Source: an uncultured bacterium (GTDB lineage Bacteria; Verrucomicrobiota; Lentisphaeria; Victivallales; UBA1829). Taken from it: a stretch of 39,641 bases of DNA. The position numbers and the translations under genes were made by a program. The stretch lies in the NCBI GenBank assembly GCA_949297765.1, contig CASFTV010000031.1, forward strand, positions 1 to 39,641, written 5' to 3'. Within the stretch, counting starts at the first letter, position 1; the number at the start of each line of letters is the position of its first letter. The notes beneath the pieces are model-generated. The model was not told the DNA's origin, searched no databases, and saw only the letters and a list, made by a program, of their open reading frames with translations. This document shows positions 1 through 8,446 of this stretch, piece by piece.

Positions 1-361
1 ACTCCTGCCAGATACATCTCGATCAGGGCTTCCTCGACGCTGCTTTGCTTCGTCTTGTAACGCTCAATAATCTGCGTTTCAAATGGCAACGTTCTCAGAG
101 ACGGGGAACGTGAAGTTCCACTTCGCCCGCTTTCGTCAGGAGTTTGCGTTTATAGCTTCCGGCCCGCGTATTCTGCCGATCCGGACTGCGCTGATACCTC
201 GAAGCCTGGCAGATCGCGTCAGCTTCCGTATTCAGGAGCGCATTCAGCGTATCCTCGACAGACTGCCGAACCAGTCCGTCAAGATGCGTCCGAATCTCTT
301 TTTCATCGATTTTAATCGCTCCGGAGATTGCCTTTTCATTTTCTTGCGCTACATTTTCCAT
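1..361 (-). pseudogene. IS256-family (mutator-type) transposase, N-terminal part, frameshifted and cut by the window edge
   Basis: The minus-strand frame starts at ATG 361-359 behind an AAGGAAGG ribosome site. It encodes a typical IS256/mutator transposase N-terminus: a helical part, then the family block ending TRAGSYKRKLLTKAGEV and VPRL. After VPRL (about position 95) the frame hits TGA. The reading continues perfectly in another frame as RTLPFETQIIERYKTKQ up to base 1. The lesion looks like a duplicated CT (or loss of one base) in the CTCTGAG stretch. Such transposases are normally made from one uninterrupted frame carrying a DDE catalytic triad. The triad would lie beyond the window, so it cannot be checked. 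The element's outer end probably lies near 410-440, but I could not fix a terminal inverted repeat. The copy is presumably inactive. Confidence 0.85.
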
Positions 362-441
362 GGCCTGTTTTCCTTCCTTTTGAGGTTTGGTCACTATAAT
401 CAATCAGAAAACAGGTCCTTTTTCAAGTGCCCTCTCTCAAA

Positions 442-1264
442 ATGTGCGCAATTTTCCGGACGTTATCCGAATTGCAGGAAAAACGGAAAAAAATTGAGAG
501 CTTTTTCCATTCTAAATTTTCCCCGAAGAAATTAAAGCTGATAGGCATTATCCTGATTGTTTTGGGGATTCCTTGTTTGTGTCCGGCATCGGTATCTTGT
601 TCATCGCAATTGGTATCTTTATGATCTGGCTGTCATCCAAGCCGGTTATAGATGAAGCCCAATTCGACCTGTATGCGGCGGAGGATATGGCATATATCGA
701 CACCTTGAATATTCTGGAACAATACGGCAAAGACCCATCCGAACTGGTTGCGCCGCCCTACACCATGACCGCTCCCGATTTCAACGGGGCTGGACTGGTG
801 GAATTCGCCTGGCGCTGGGAGAGGATGGTGAAATTCGTTATTCCGTCATTGAAATCACCAAAGCTTTCATGTTCGAACATCAGTTATTGGTATTCTCCGC
901 CAGTTGGGATTTCATAAAAGGAATTCTGATGAATGAAAAAACGCATGCATTTTTCTATAAAGACATTGTTGCAATCAACACCTCCAGCGAGTATGATAAG
1001 ACTTCGAACACATGGCTGATTCAACTGATCGGCATGATTCCGTATGTTGGAGAAACTGTTGCTGCTTTTATGAAAGAAAAGACAACTATTTATAAAACAG
1101 CAGAAACATTTGAGCTGATCTCCAGTTCAGGAAATTCCATCAGTCTGACAGTCGGTTTCGATCAGTGGATTCTGGCACATGGAGGACAGGTCCCGGATAA
1201 AACGGAAGCCGACGCTATGATCCGTTCTGTTCGCAAGATGGTGGAAGAAAAGAAAAATTCCTGA
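442..1264 (+). pseudogene. Uncharacterised membrane protein gene with two frameshifts
   Basis: Three consecutive plus-strand frames read as one protein of about 274 residues if two single-base losses are repaired. Part one (from ATG 442) is a basic N-terminus ending LIGIILIVLGIP. Near 573 it continues in another frame as LFVSGIGILFIAIGIFMIW, completing a strongly hydrophobic hairpin of two membrane segments. Near 821 the frame changes again, and EDGEIRYSVIEITKAF leads into the last part, which stops at 1264. The soluble part contains FFYKDIVAINTSSEY and a second weakly hydrophobic stretch. I do not recognise the family. Its stop lies 6 bases before the sigma-factor gene, so it may have been the first gene of that operon. 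Its 5' flank adjoins the IS fragment, so the original start and promoter may be lost. The DNA is visibly AT-richer than the kinase gene downstream. Alternatively the shifts are sequencing errors. Confidence 0.6.
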
Positions 1265-1270
1265 TTTCAG

Positions 1271-1837
1271 ATGGCGTATACGACGAAGAAATCATTACTG
1301 GAAGCAATACGAAGCGGCGATGAGGTTTCATGGCATGAGTTCTATGAGACCTATCGTCCGCTGATCGTGGTGCGTGGACGGGACTACAAGCTCAATGTTG
1401 CAGAGATCGATGAGCTGGTTCAGTCGGTCATGCTGCGCTTCTTCAAACGGAGTCAGACCTTTCTCTACGACCGCACCAAAGGCAGATTCCGGGACTATCT
1501 CGGCAAGATGATCTATCACTGCGCGATCGACATCATCCACCAGCGGCCCCGAAACCAAGTTGCCTGCGAGGAGGAGGAGATCACGGAACCTGCTCCGGAC
1601 AACGATCGCTGGCGGGAGGAGTGGCACCAGCATATCATGACACAGGCGCTCTCTCAGCTGAAACACCAGCTGGAAGAGGTCACCTACCAGGCTTTTGAAC
1701 TGTATGCGCTCAAAGGAGAATCGCCCCGGAAAGTGGCGGAATTTCTAAAGATCAATGTCAATATGGTCTATGTCGCCAAAAGCCGGGCAATTACCAAACT
1801 CCGGGAGATCGTCAAACAACTGCAGGAGATTGACTGA
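1271..1837 (+). CDS. ECF-type RNA polymerase sigma factor (sigma-70 family)
   Basis: A 188-residue protein with ECF sigma organisation. Region 2 (about residues 10-85) includes EIDELVQSVMLRFFKR and the DYLGKMIYHCAIDIIH helix. Region 4 (about 125-185) has a helix-turn-helix ending NMVYVAKSRAITKLREIV. ECF factors direct core RNA polymerase to a small promoter set and are usually held by a membrane or zinc anti-sigma factor. Here the next gene starts only 2 bases after the stop and encodes an 83-residue protein with the zinc anti-sigma signature. A transmembrane kinase follows. The ATG lies 6 bases after the upstream pseudogene stop and the ribosome site is weak, so translation may have been coupled to the upstream gene. 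The regulon is unknown. Confidence 0.85.
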   Translation: MAYTTKKSLLEAIRSGDEVSWHEFYETYRPLIVVRGRDYKLNVAEIDELVQSVMLRFFKRSQTFLYDRTKGRFRDYLGKMIYHCAIDIIHQRPRNQVACEEEEITEPAPDNDRWREEWHQHIMTQALSQLKHQLEEVTYQAFELYALKGESPRKVAEFLKINVNMVYVAKSRAITKLREIVKQLQEID

Positions 1838-1839
1838 CC

Positions 1840-2091
1840 ATGCATTACAACCGATATGAACTCGATCAGTACCGCACCCGGGCGATGCACTGGCTGCAGC
1901 GGCTCTGCTGCAAACTCCATCTCGCCCATTGCCCCCTCTGCCGGGAAGAACTCGCACAGCTCGAACAGGACGACTGGCTGATCGCGGAACTGCGGAATTC
2001 CCGCCGGAATCTGAATGTCGCTCCGGATCCCGGGGAATACCGCCGTCTCTGCGCGCTCTTTCACGCCGGGAAACGGAAATCCACGGTGTAG
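1840..2091 (+). CDS. Small zinc-binding anti-sigma factor (ZAS-like)
   Basis: An 83-residue protein starting 2 bases after the sigma-factor stop. Residues 27-34 read HLAHCPLC, which fits the HX3CX2C zinc site of ZAS-type anti-sigma factors. These hold ECF sigma factors until a redox or other signal releases them. There is no membrane segment, so it would act in the cytoplasm unless another protein tethers it. The C-terminal half (ELRNSRRNLNVAPDPGEYRR) is charged and short, leaving little room for a sensor domain. The adjacent kinase may supply the signal. The role is inferred from the zinc motif plus position; no longer similarity to a specific family member can be claimed. Confidence 0.7.
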   Translation: MHYNRYELDQYRTRAMHWLQRLCCKLHLAHCPLCREELAQLEQDDWLIAELRNSRRNLNVAPDPGEYRRLCALFHAGKRKSTV

Positions 2092-2106
2092 CAAAGAGAA
2101 ATTCCA

Positions 2107-2134
2107 CCGCACGATCGAATTTTTTCCCGTGCGG
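2107..2134 (+). other. Hairpin between anti-sigma and kinase genes
   Basis: CCGCACG (2107-2113) pairs exactly with CGTGCGG (2128-2134) around an AT-rich loop. It lies in the 66-base gap between the anti-sigma stop and the kinase start. No T-run follows the stem, so it is not a typical terminator. It could reduce or adjust kinase expression relative to the sigma / anti-sigma pair, but this is speculative. Confidence 0.35.
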
Positions 2135-2157
2135 CAGAGAGAGGCGGAAACTGACGG

Positions 2158-3783
2158 ATGATTTCGATTCCCGATTATGAGCTCCTGCGCAAATGCGGCA
2201 GCGGCGCCTACGGCGAGGTGTGGATCGCCCGCAACCGCGCCGGTGCGCTCGTTGCGCTGAAGATCGTCGAGAAATCGGATCAGGTCGCAAGGGAACTCGC
2301 CGGACTGCGGAGCTATTCCCGGATCGCCGACGCCCCGCATCTCATCCGGATTTTCCACATCGGCGAAGCGGCGGGTTCACTTTACTATACGATGGAACTC
2401 GCCGACGACCTCGGCTCCGATACGCTCTACATTCCGGCGACGCTCACCAATCAGCTGATCCGGAAAAAACGGCTCGCCACCGCCGAAACCATCGAACTGG
2501 GGCAGAAACTCCTTCAGGGGCTGGAACTCCTCCATCGGGCCGGCCTCATCCACCGCGACATCAAACCGGACAACATCCTCTATGTCAACGGCGAACCGAA
2601 GCTCTCCGACATCGGTCTCGTCCGTGCGGTCTCGCAGTCGCTGAGTCTGGGCGGCACGCTGGGCTTCATTCCGCCGGAACGGCTGAAATCCGGCTCCAGC
2701 AGCCGGAACAATGCCGATGACCTCTACGCCCTCGGCAAGGTGCTCTACTGCTGCCTCACCGGGAATGAGGTCGACGACTATCCCTCCTTTCCCCAGTCGC
2801 TGCTGAGCGCGGAGTACAGCCGCCTGAACGAGGTGATCCTGACCGCGTGCAGCAGAAACGTTTCGCTGCGCTTCAAGACGGCCGGAGAGTTCCGCCGCGC
2901 GCTGACCGATGGGCTGAGTTCGCGGAAGCGCCTGTGGAACAGGCTCTTTCCGTGGCGCTACGCCGGAATCGGCCTGCTTCTGCTGCTCGCCGCCGGTGTC
3001 TGGATCAGCCGGGATCCCCGGTTCCGCCCGTCGGTCGGCGGAGAGCCGCCGCTGGAGGAGGGGGAAATCCGGAACCGCACCTACTTTTCCGTGGAAACCG
3101 ATGCGAACGATCCCGATGTCGACACCTCGTCGACCGGATATGTCGATCCGGTATTCCGCCGTTTTTCGCCGACGCAGTTGGATTTCGCTCCGCGCCGCCG
3201 CGAGACGGTTTTCCGCCGCTTCGCCGGGAAGGAGTGGGCCTCCATCCACTCCAGCAATTTCCAGCGTTCCGGGGACCAGCTCCGCATCTACGCCAACGCC
3301 GAGGGCGGCATGCGGCTCATGCAGCCGCTGGATTACGCCTACGCGATCCGGTTTGAAATCGATTACGAGAAGCTGGAAGATCTGCTGATCTTTCAGGTCG
3401 CCGCGCTGAACGCCCGGGGAAGCGACCGCGCCTCCTACCGGTGGAGTCTCCTGAAAACGCAGGGAAAACTCACCTTGCAGCCGCTGGAATATCAGGCGGA
3501 AAACGGCGAACGGAAAATCCGGATCAAACCGGTCCGGCAGCCGCTGGACCTCGCCGGATTTCACCGGGTGGAGATGGTGCAGACCTCGAAAATTTTCCGG
3601 CTGTACATCAACGGCGAGCTGGTACTCTACGCGCCAAGCTTCTTCGTGGGCGGCTACTTCACCATTCTCGCCGTGACCGGAAACAGCAGTTTCGTCGAAC
3701 TCAAAAACTTCGAACTGATCAAAATCCTGCACGATCCGGCCTGTCCGCCGGAACAACAATATCAATTGCCGGAGAGGAGATAA
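2158..3783 (+). CDS. Transmembrane Ser/Thr protein kinase with an extracytoplasmic lectin-like domain
   Basis: A 541-residue protein. Residues 1-250 are a Hanks-type kinase: glycine loop GSGAYGEVW near residue 15, lysine in VALKIVEK, catalytic loop HRDIKPDNIL near 131, then SDIGLV where most kinases have DFG, and PPE for APE. The essential lysine and both aspartates are present, so activity is plausible. A basic stretch leads to one membrane helix at about 268-285 (GIGLLLLLAAGVWI). Residues 300-541 lie outside the cytoplasm and have the beta-rich look of a concanavalin/LamG-like fold (FHRVEMVQTSKIFRLYINGELV). Located after a sigma / zinc anti-sigma pair, it probably passes an envelope or glycan signal to that pair by phosphorylation. 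That arrangement is known for kinases near ECF factors in planctomycete-type bacteria; the ligand is unknown. Confidence 0.85.
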   Translation: MISIPDYELLRKCGSGAYGEVWIARNRAGALVALKIVEKSDQVARELAGLRSYSRIADAPHLIRIFHIGEAAGSLYYTMELADDLGSDTLYIPATLTNQLIRKKRLATAETIELGQKLLQGLELLHRAGLIHRDIKPDNILYVNGEPKLSDIGLVRAVSQSLSLGGTLGFIPPERLKSGSSSRNNADDLYALGKVLYCCLTGNEVDDYPSFPQSLLSAEYSRLNEVILTACSRNVSLRFKTAGEFRRALTDGLSSRKRLWNRLFPWRYAGIGLLLLLAAGVWISRDPRFRPSVGGEPPLEEGEIRNRTYFSVETDANDPDVDTSSTGYVDPVFRRFSPTQLDFAPRRRETVFRRFAGKEWASIHSSNFQRSGDQLRIYANAEGGMRLMQPLDYAYAIRFEIDYEKLEDLLIFQVAALNARGSDRASYRWSLLKTQGKLTLQPLEYQAENGERKIRIKPVRQPLDLAGFHRVEMVQTSKIFRLYINGELVLYAPSFFVGGYFTILAVTGNSSFVELKNFELIKILHDPACPPEQQYQLPERR

Positions 3784-3787
3784 CTTC

Positions 3788-3928
3788 ATGAAAATTCTCT
3801 ATATACTGCCGCTGTCGCCGGCGCCGCCCGGCCGCCGCAGTGGGACTCGTAAGCATATTTATGCAGCAAAGAGACTGTTGAGAAGCAATAAGATGAGAAT
3901 GCTGCTGAAAGCACTAATAGGAAAATGA
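3788..3928 (+). pseudogene. Truncated 5' remnant, possibly of a glycosyltransferase gene
   Basis: An ATG 4 bases after the kinase stop, inside the same tight spacing, opens a 46-codon frame. It begins MKILYILPLSPAPPG, which resembles the first beta-strand and glycine-rich loop of GT-B glycosyltransferases. After about 20 residues the sequence becomes AT-rich and basic and stops at 3928. The abrupt change in composition near 3845 suggests the gene was cut by a rearrangement. The alternative is a meaningless short frame: 15 residues of similarity are weak evidence. Confidence 0.35.
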
Positions 3929-4515
3929 CTCTCCAGACAAGTTACTGCAGAAATTCAAAAGACCGCAGGAACTTTACAATCCGTCATATTAAGCGTATCT
4001 CCCCCAATGGGACAACTTTTTATTGAAAGATTGGCGTGTAAAAGCCCTTGAGCTACCATATCCCGCAATTAGCCGATTGCAAGGACTCAAAGATAAACGG
4101 CAAGAGGTCGGCAGTTTGCCAAGTGGACAAAACGACCATTTTCCGGGATTTTCGGAAAAATCAAAAAAACAGCCATTTTCTCCAGAGTTTAACCTTGAAA
4201 ATGATAGGGTTGTTGCAACTGAAACTTCCGACCTCTACCCCTGCAGGCTTTTTGATTAATGGCTTGATAATGAATCTATTACAACATATTTTTTCGCAAG
4301 CGGAGAATCTCGTTTTTCAATTCCAAAAATCAAGAGGTCGGATTTATCAGTGTGTTTCCCCGACTTTTGCTTCTCCAATCGAAAAGCCTGCGACCTCTGC
4401 TCCCCGGAGAATTTGTCGGGGGATCATCGGAAACACAGAGGAAAATACGAAAACAGTGGATTCTCTCCGGCGCTGCAAATAGATCAATTCAGACTCAAAA
4501 TTACCCCCCGAAACG
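3929..4515. other. AT-rich gene-free interval with inverted and direct short repeats
   Basis: I see no convincing gene here. The interval contains repeats in alternating orientation. AGAGGTCGG occurs at 4103-4111 and 4333-4341, and its complement at 4228-4236 and 4391-4398 (the last lacking one base). CAAGAGGTCGG is a direct repeat at 4101-4111 and 4331-4341. A 15-base inverted repeat with one mismatch joins 4243-4257 and 4377-4391. The interval lies directly downstream of the tmRNA gene's 3' end. It may be the remains of an integrated element. Confidence 0.5.
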
Positions 4516-4542
4516 AAAAAGCCGACCGGGAGACCGGTCGGC
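4516..4542 (-). terminator. Rho-independent terminator of ssrA
   Basis: GCCGACCGG and CCGGTCGGC form a perfect 9-base stem with a 4-base loop (4521-4542). On the minus strand it is followed by five Ts (4520-4516). It sits 15 bases beyond the tmRNA 3' CCA. Confidence 0.9.
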
Positions 4543-4557
4543 GGAGAATTCTCAAAA

Positions 4558-4911
4558 TGGTGGAGGTGGCGGGGATCGAACCCGCGTCCTGTGAAGGCAT
4601 TGCGCCAACTTCTACATGCTTGTTCTGTCTTTCCTGCTTATCGTCACGCAACCGAGCCGGCAGACAGGCGGCTTTGCGACTATTTTATTGAAAATCTCAT
4701 CCGGCGTCAATAAAAAAATCCACCGGACCAGGGCGCTGTCGTCGCCACCTTCCCCCAGCACCCGTCAGGGAGGTGACGTCGCTGCAACTCAGGCAGCGAG
4801 TGCGTACTCTTCGTTCGCAGTTATCGTTTTGATCGAAGTTTTACGAGGCCAACGATCATCCTCGGCATGCCGTCAACACTGAGCGCATCCAGTCGAAACC
4901 ATGACACCCCC
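4558..4911 (-). ncRNA. ssrA: tmRNA (transfer-messenger RNA)
   Basis: The minus strand begins GGGGGTGTCATGGTTTCGAC, the usual tmRNA 5' end. It finishes with a T-arm GGTTCGATCCCCGCC and CACCTCCACCA with an encoded CCA. GGGGGTG pairs with CACCTCC (one G-U) as the acceptor stem. The RNA is 354 bases and one-piece. The tag frame at 4818-4789 (minus) reads ANEEYALAA then TGA, preceded by ATAACT as is usual before the resume codon. tmRNA with SmpB rescues stalled ribosomes and marks the product for proteases such as ClpXP, ClpAP and Lon; lon and clpS-clpA lie nearby in this window. The tag keeps the ALAA end those proteases recognise but is one residue shorter than the E. coli tag. Confidence 0.96.
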
Positions 4912-5108
4912 AACGAAAAACGTTCCATCACTCTCCCCTTACAATAGCATTCTTTCCTCTAAAATTCAAGTTCTCCCCTTTGGAAATCCGCTCCGGAAAG
5001 ATTCCCTAAAACTTTCCTCTCCTCCTTTTCTCCCTCCCTTTTCCCGGAATCGACGAACTTCGACGATCTTTAGAGGTCTAAATCTTTGCGTTTTTCTCAT
5101 TTTTAAAC

Positions 5109-5136
5109 TTGCCTTTGCCTGTTTGCAGCGTAAAGT
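5109..5136 (+). promoter_or_regulatory. Possible promoter for lon
   Basis: TTGCCT (5109-5114) and TAAAGT (5131-5136) are separated by 16 bases and lie about 33 bases upstream of the lon start. The fit to sigma-70 consensus is moderate. No CIRCE-type heat-shock inverted repeat is visible in 4912-5168. Confidence 0.35.
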
Positions 5137-5168
5137 GTAACGAAATAAAAAAGAAAGGGTGGGGTTTT

Positions 5169-7631
5169 ATGAACAACGGAAACAACTCACAAGGAAATGC
5201 CATGCATGACAGTCTTGATTTTATACTGCCGGAAAAGTTGAGGGTCCCGGCGCTTCCGCTGAATGGAACGCTTGTCTTCCCCTATGCGCTGACTCCTCTG
5301 GTGATCGACGGTGAATCCTCCATTCAGCTGGTGACCCGTGTCGCGAACGGTGCCGACAAGCTGATCGCGTTCTTTCCCGAAATCCCTCCTCAGGATGAAA
5401 ACGGAATGCCTGAAATCAATGTCGACACCTTTGTCATGGATGAGAAAAAACTCTCCGCAACCGGGGTGATCGGACGGATCGTCAAACATGTGAAGTTCCC
5501 CGATGAGACCGACCGGGTCCTGATCCGCGGTCTTGCCCGGGTCCGCGCCCTCGCGTTCCAGCCGGAGGATCACTCCGTCGAGATCGAACGTCTCCCGGAG
5601 GATGCCGATGACGGCGTGGAAGTCACCGCAATGATTAAAAATGCCGTCAAACAGTTCCAGGAGATCATCTCCTATTCTCCGAATTTCCCGGAGGAACTCA
5701 AGATCGCCGTCCTGAATCTGCACGACAATACCCGCATCGTCGATCTGATCGCGGATACCGTCAACCTCTCCTATGCGGAAAAACTGGAGATCCTGACGCT
5801 CCCGACCCTTCAGGAACGTCTTCAGCTCCTGACAATTCTCCTCAACCGCGAGGTCGAAGTTCTCAAGCTCGGCTCGGAGATCCAGACCCAGGTTCACAAT
5901 GCGCTCGGCAAATCTCAGCGGGAGTTTTTCCTCCGCGAGCAGCTGCGCGCCATCAAGGAGGAACTCGGCGAGGAATCCAAAAATCCGGACATCGTTTCGA
6001 TTCAGGAGCGTCTTCTCAAGCTTAAAGCGCCGGAATCGGTGCTGGAGACGGTCCGGAAAGAGACGGAGCGGCTCGAAATGATTCCGCAGGCGTCCGGTGA
6101 ATATACCATCGCCTACAACTACATCGACTGGATTCTTTCTCTTCCGTGGCAGACCTATACCGAGGACCGTATCGATGTCGCGGAAGCGGAACGGATTCTC
6201 AATAAGGATCATTTCGGTCTCAAGGATGTCAAGGAGCGGATTCTGGAATTCCTGTCCGTGCTGCAGCTGAAAAAAGAGAGAAAGTCGCCGATTCTCTGCT
6301 TTGTCGGACCGCCCGGAGTCGGCAAAACCTCGCTCGGAAAATCCATCGCCAATGCAATGGGACGGAAATTTGTGCGCATGTCGCTCGGCGGAATGAAGGA
6401 TGAAGCCGAGATCCGCGGTCACCGTCGAACCTATCTGGGCGCTCTCCCGGGACGGGTTCTGCAGGGACTCCGGAAAGCCGGAGTCTCCAATCCGGTCTTC
6501 ATGCTCGACGAGATTGACAAGATCGGTTCCGATTTCCGCGGAGATCCCGCCTCCGCTCTCCTTGAGGTGCTCGATCCGCAGCAGAACTGCGCGTTCAACG
6601 ACCATTTCCTTGAACTGGACTACGATCTCAGTTCCGTGATGTTTATTGCCACGGCGAACCTGCTGGATACGATTCCGCCGCCTCTGCTGGACCGCATGGA
6701 CATCATTACGCTTCCCGGTTATACGCCGTATGAAAAACGGCAGATCGCGCGGAAGTATCTGGTCCCCCGTCAGATCGCCGAAAACGGACTGGAGAACGTG
6801 AAGCTCTCCTTCCCGATGAAGTCGATCGACCGGATCATCAACTCCTATACACGGGAGGCGGGCGTGCGTTCTCTGGAGCGGACCATCGGCGCTGTGCTGC
6901 GGAAGGTCGCAAAGCGGGTCGTCGAGCAATCGTTCGATCCCGCAAAGGATTCGGAGATCACACCGGAGGCGATTCACAAATATCTCGGGGCGCCCCGCTT
7001 CCTCTCGGAGGAGATTTCGGCAAAGCCGGAACTCGGCGTCGCGACCGGCATGGCGTGGACCAGTGTCGGCGGGACCACTCTGCAGGTGGAGTCGATCCGC
7101 ATGCCCGGAAAAGGCGAACTCAAACTGACCGGATCCCTCGGCGATGTGATGAAGGAGAGCGCGTTTGCCGCTTTCAGCTTTCTCCGGAGCCGGGCGGATG
7201 AGTTCGGGATCGAGCCGGAACTCTTTCAGAAAAATGATTTCCATATCCATGTCCCGGACGGCGCCACACCGAAGGACGGGCCTTCCGCCGGAGTGACTCT
7301 GGCCACGGCGGTCTTCTCCCTCCTGACCGGAAAACCGGTCCGCAACGACTGCGCCATGACCGGAGAAATCACCCTCCGGGGACGCGTAACGGCGGTCGGC
7401 GGAATCAAGGAAAAGGTGATCGGTGCGCTTCGGGCGGGAGTCCGCACCGTCATCCTTCCCGGAGAGAACCGGAAGGATCTGGAGAATATTCCGGAGGAGG
7501 TCCGGAAAAAACTTCAATTCCATTTCGTTTCCGACATCACTCAGGTCTGGAAGCTGGCTGTTGTCGGTTTCGAAAAAACACCTCCGGTCCGCCGGAAACA
7601 TTCCCGGGAAGGGAAGGAGGGCTCCCGATGA
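5169..7631 (+). CDS. lon: ATP-dependent protease Lon (endopeptidase La)
   Basis: An 820-residue cytoplasmic AAA+ serine protease degrading misfolded and regulatory proteins. The N-terminal substrate domain (about 20-215) begins with [21 protein letters not shown] long helical linker follows. The AAA+ module has Walker [10 protein letters not shown] at about 381-389 and Walker [10 protein letters not shown] near 445. The C-terminal protease domain carries [10 protein letters not shown] with the nucleophilic serine near 705, and the partner lysine in [13 protein letters not shown] near 747. Length and order match ordinary bacterial LonA. I chose ATG 5169 because it follows an AAAGGGTGGGG ribosome site; the frame is open further upstream but without one. 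The stop overlaps the next start (ATGA), so the downstream secreted protein is probably translated together with lon. Confidence 0.97.
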   Translation: MNNGNNSQGNAMHDSLDFILPEKLRVPALPLNGTLVFPYALTPLVIDGESSIQLVTRVANGADKLIAFFPEIPPQDENGMPEINVDTFVMDEKKLSATGVIGRIVKHVKFPDETDRVLIRGLARVRALAFQPEDHSVEIERLPEDADDGVEVTAMIKNAVKQFQEIISYSPNFPEELKIAVLNLHDNTRIVDLIADTVNLSYAEKLEILTLPTLQERLQLLTILLNREVEVLKLGSEIQTQVHNALGKSQREFFLREQLRAIKEELGEESKNPDIVSIQERLLKLKAPESVLETVRKETERLEMIPQASGEYTIAYNYIDWILSLPWQTYTEDRIDVAEAERILNKDHFGLKDVKERILEFLSVLQLKKERKSPILCFVGPPGVGKTSLGKSIANAMGRKFVRMSLGGMKDEAEIRGHRRTYLGALPGRVLQGLRKAGVSNPVFMLDEIDKIGSDFRGDPASALLEVLDPQQNCAFNDHFLELDYDLSSVMFIATANLLDTIPPPLLDRMDIITLPGYTPYEKRQIARKYLVPRQIAENGLENVKLSFPMKSIDRIINSYTREAGVRSLERTIGAVLRKVAKRVVEQSFDPAKDSEITPEAIHKYLGAPRFLSEEISAKPELGVATGMAWTSVGGTTLQVESIRMPGKGELKLTGSLGDVMKESAFAAFSFLRSRADEFGIEPELFQKNDFHIHVPDGATPKDGPSAGVTLATAVFSLLTGKPVRNDCAMTGEITLRGRVTAVGGIKEKVIGALRAGVRTVILPGENRKDLENIPEEVRKKLQFHFVSDITQVWKLAVVGFEKTPPVRRKHSREGKEGSR

Positions 7632-8359
7632 GAAATCGTTCCGTTTTTCTGTCCGTCCTCTGTTTTCTGATCTGCGGAACGCTCGTCGCGGATGGGGTGG
7701 ATCCGAAACGGCTGACCGCGGAACAGTTCGTGGCAGTCGTCCGCACTCCTCCCGGGCGGGAGAGCTGGGGACTGCTCGAAGGAAAGGCTTCCCATCGGAG
7801 ACGAGGCGCTTCCACCGTTGAGGCGCCGATCCGCTTTGCCGTGCTGTTCACCCGCGCCCGGACGATTGCGCAGATCGTGTTCAACGGAACGGAAATTTAT
7901 GATGTTGCCCAGGCATACACGCCGCCGTTCGCGTCGTCGATTGATCTGCGCGAACCCGGCGGGAAGCAGACCTTGAAGGAGTTCGGACTTCGTCCGGAGG
8001 ATTTGACGATGAATTTCATCTTCTGGCCGCTGAAACGGGAACTGGATGCCGACTCCGTCCGGGGGGTCCCGTGCCGGGTGATGCTGTTCGACTCTCCCGC
8101 CGGAACGGAATGTGTCAAGGTCTATATCGCCCGCGATTACTTCTCGCCGATGAAGGTGGAATGGTTCAATCTTCCCGCGTCGAAACTGGGGGGGAAGCCC
8201 TTCCGGACTCTGGAGGTGACCTCCTTCAAAAAGAGCGGAGATTTATGGGTTGTCGGAGCTCTCTCTCTGTTCGGTCCCGGATGGCGGACCGTGGTCGATT
8301 TCCCTGAAACGAAAGCCGGACTGACAAAAGACGGCGTCGTCAAAGAGCTTTTCCGCTGA
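7628..8359 (+). CDS. Secreted LolA-like (outer-membrane lipoprotein-sorting-like) protein
   Basis: A 243-residue protein with a signal peptide ([22 protein letters not shown]). The mature part alternates beta-strands in the style of LolA-like proteins: RFAVLFTRARTIAQIVFNG early, a middle portion FIFWPLKRELDADSVRGVPC, and a closing half LEVTSFKKSGDLWVVGALSL. Related proteins are often named outer-membrane lipoprotein-sorting proteins, though their role is rarely tested. It would act in the periplasm of a two-membrane cell. The start overlaps the lon stop by 4 bases. Pairing a cytoplasmic protease with a periplasmic carrier-like protein is unusual and may only reflect convenient transcription. 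The family call is moderate; secretion is well supported. Confidence 0.6.
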   Translation: MRNRSVFLSVLCFLICGTLVADGVDPKRLTAEQFVAVVRTPPGRESWGLLEGKASHRRRGASTVEAPIRFAVLFTRARTIAQIVFNGTEIYDVAQAYTPPFASSIDLREPGGKQTLKEFGLRPEDLTMNFIFWPLKRELDADSVRGVPCRVMLFDSPAGTECVKVYIARDYFSPMKVEWFNLPASKLGGKPFRTLEVTSFKKSGDLWVVGALSLFGPGWRTVVDFPETKAGLTKDGVVKELFR

Positions 8360-8385
8360 ATTGTTTCTGTTTTGCAGGGGAGGGG

Positions 8386-8419
8386 AAAAAAGGCGGAGAT
8401 CCGTTCGGGGATCTCCGCC
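8386..8419 (-). terminator. Terminator between converging genes
   Basis: GGCGGAGATCC (8392-8402) and GGATCTCCGCC (8409-8419) form a perfect 11-base stem with a 6-base loop. The six As at 8386-8391 give a T-run on the minus strand, so it chiefly ends the sugar-isomerase transcript. It probably also stops lon-side transcripts arriving on the plus strand. Confidence 0.85.
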
Positions 8420-8446
8420 TGAATTGTTTCGCTGTCCGGCAGCGGA

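Noticed and set aside
61-120. Programmed frameshift in the IS transposase
   Set aside because: IS256-type elements normally use a single frame, and no slippery heptamer is evident; a CT duplication explains the break.
4350-4882. Plus-strand frames across the tmRNA, for example one containing VEVAGIEPASC
   Set aside because: They are antisense to ssrA; such peptides are typical artefacts over tRNA-like T-arms.
5187-7601. 804-codon minus-strand frame inside lon
   Set aside because: It is antisense to a clearly conserved gene. Long antisense open frames are common in this GC-rich coding style.
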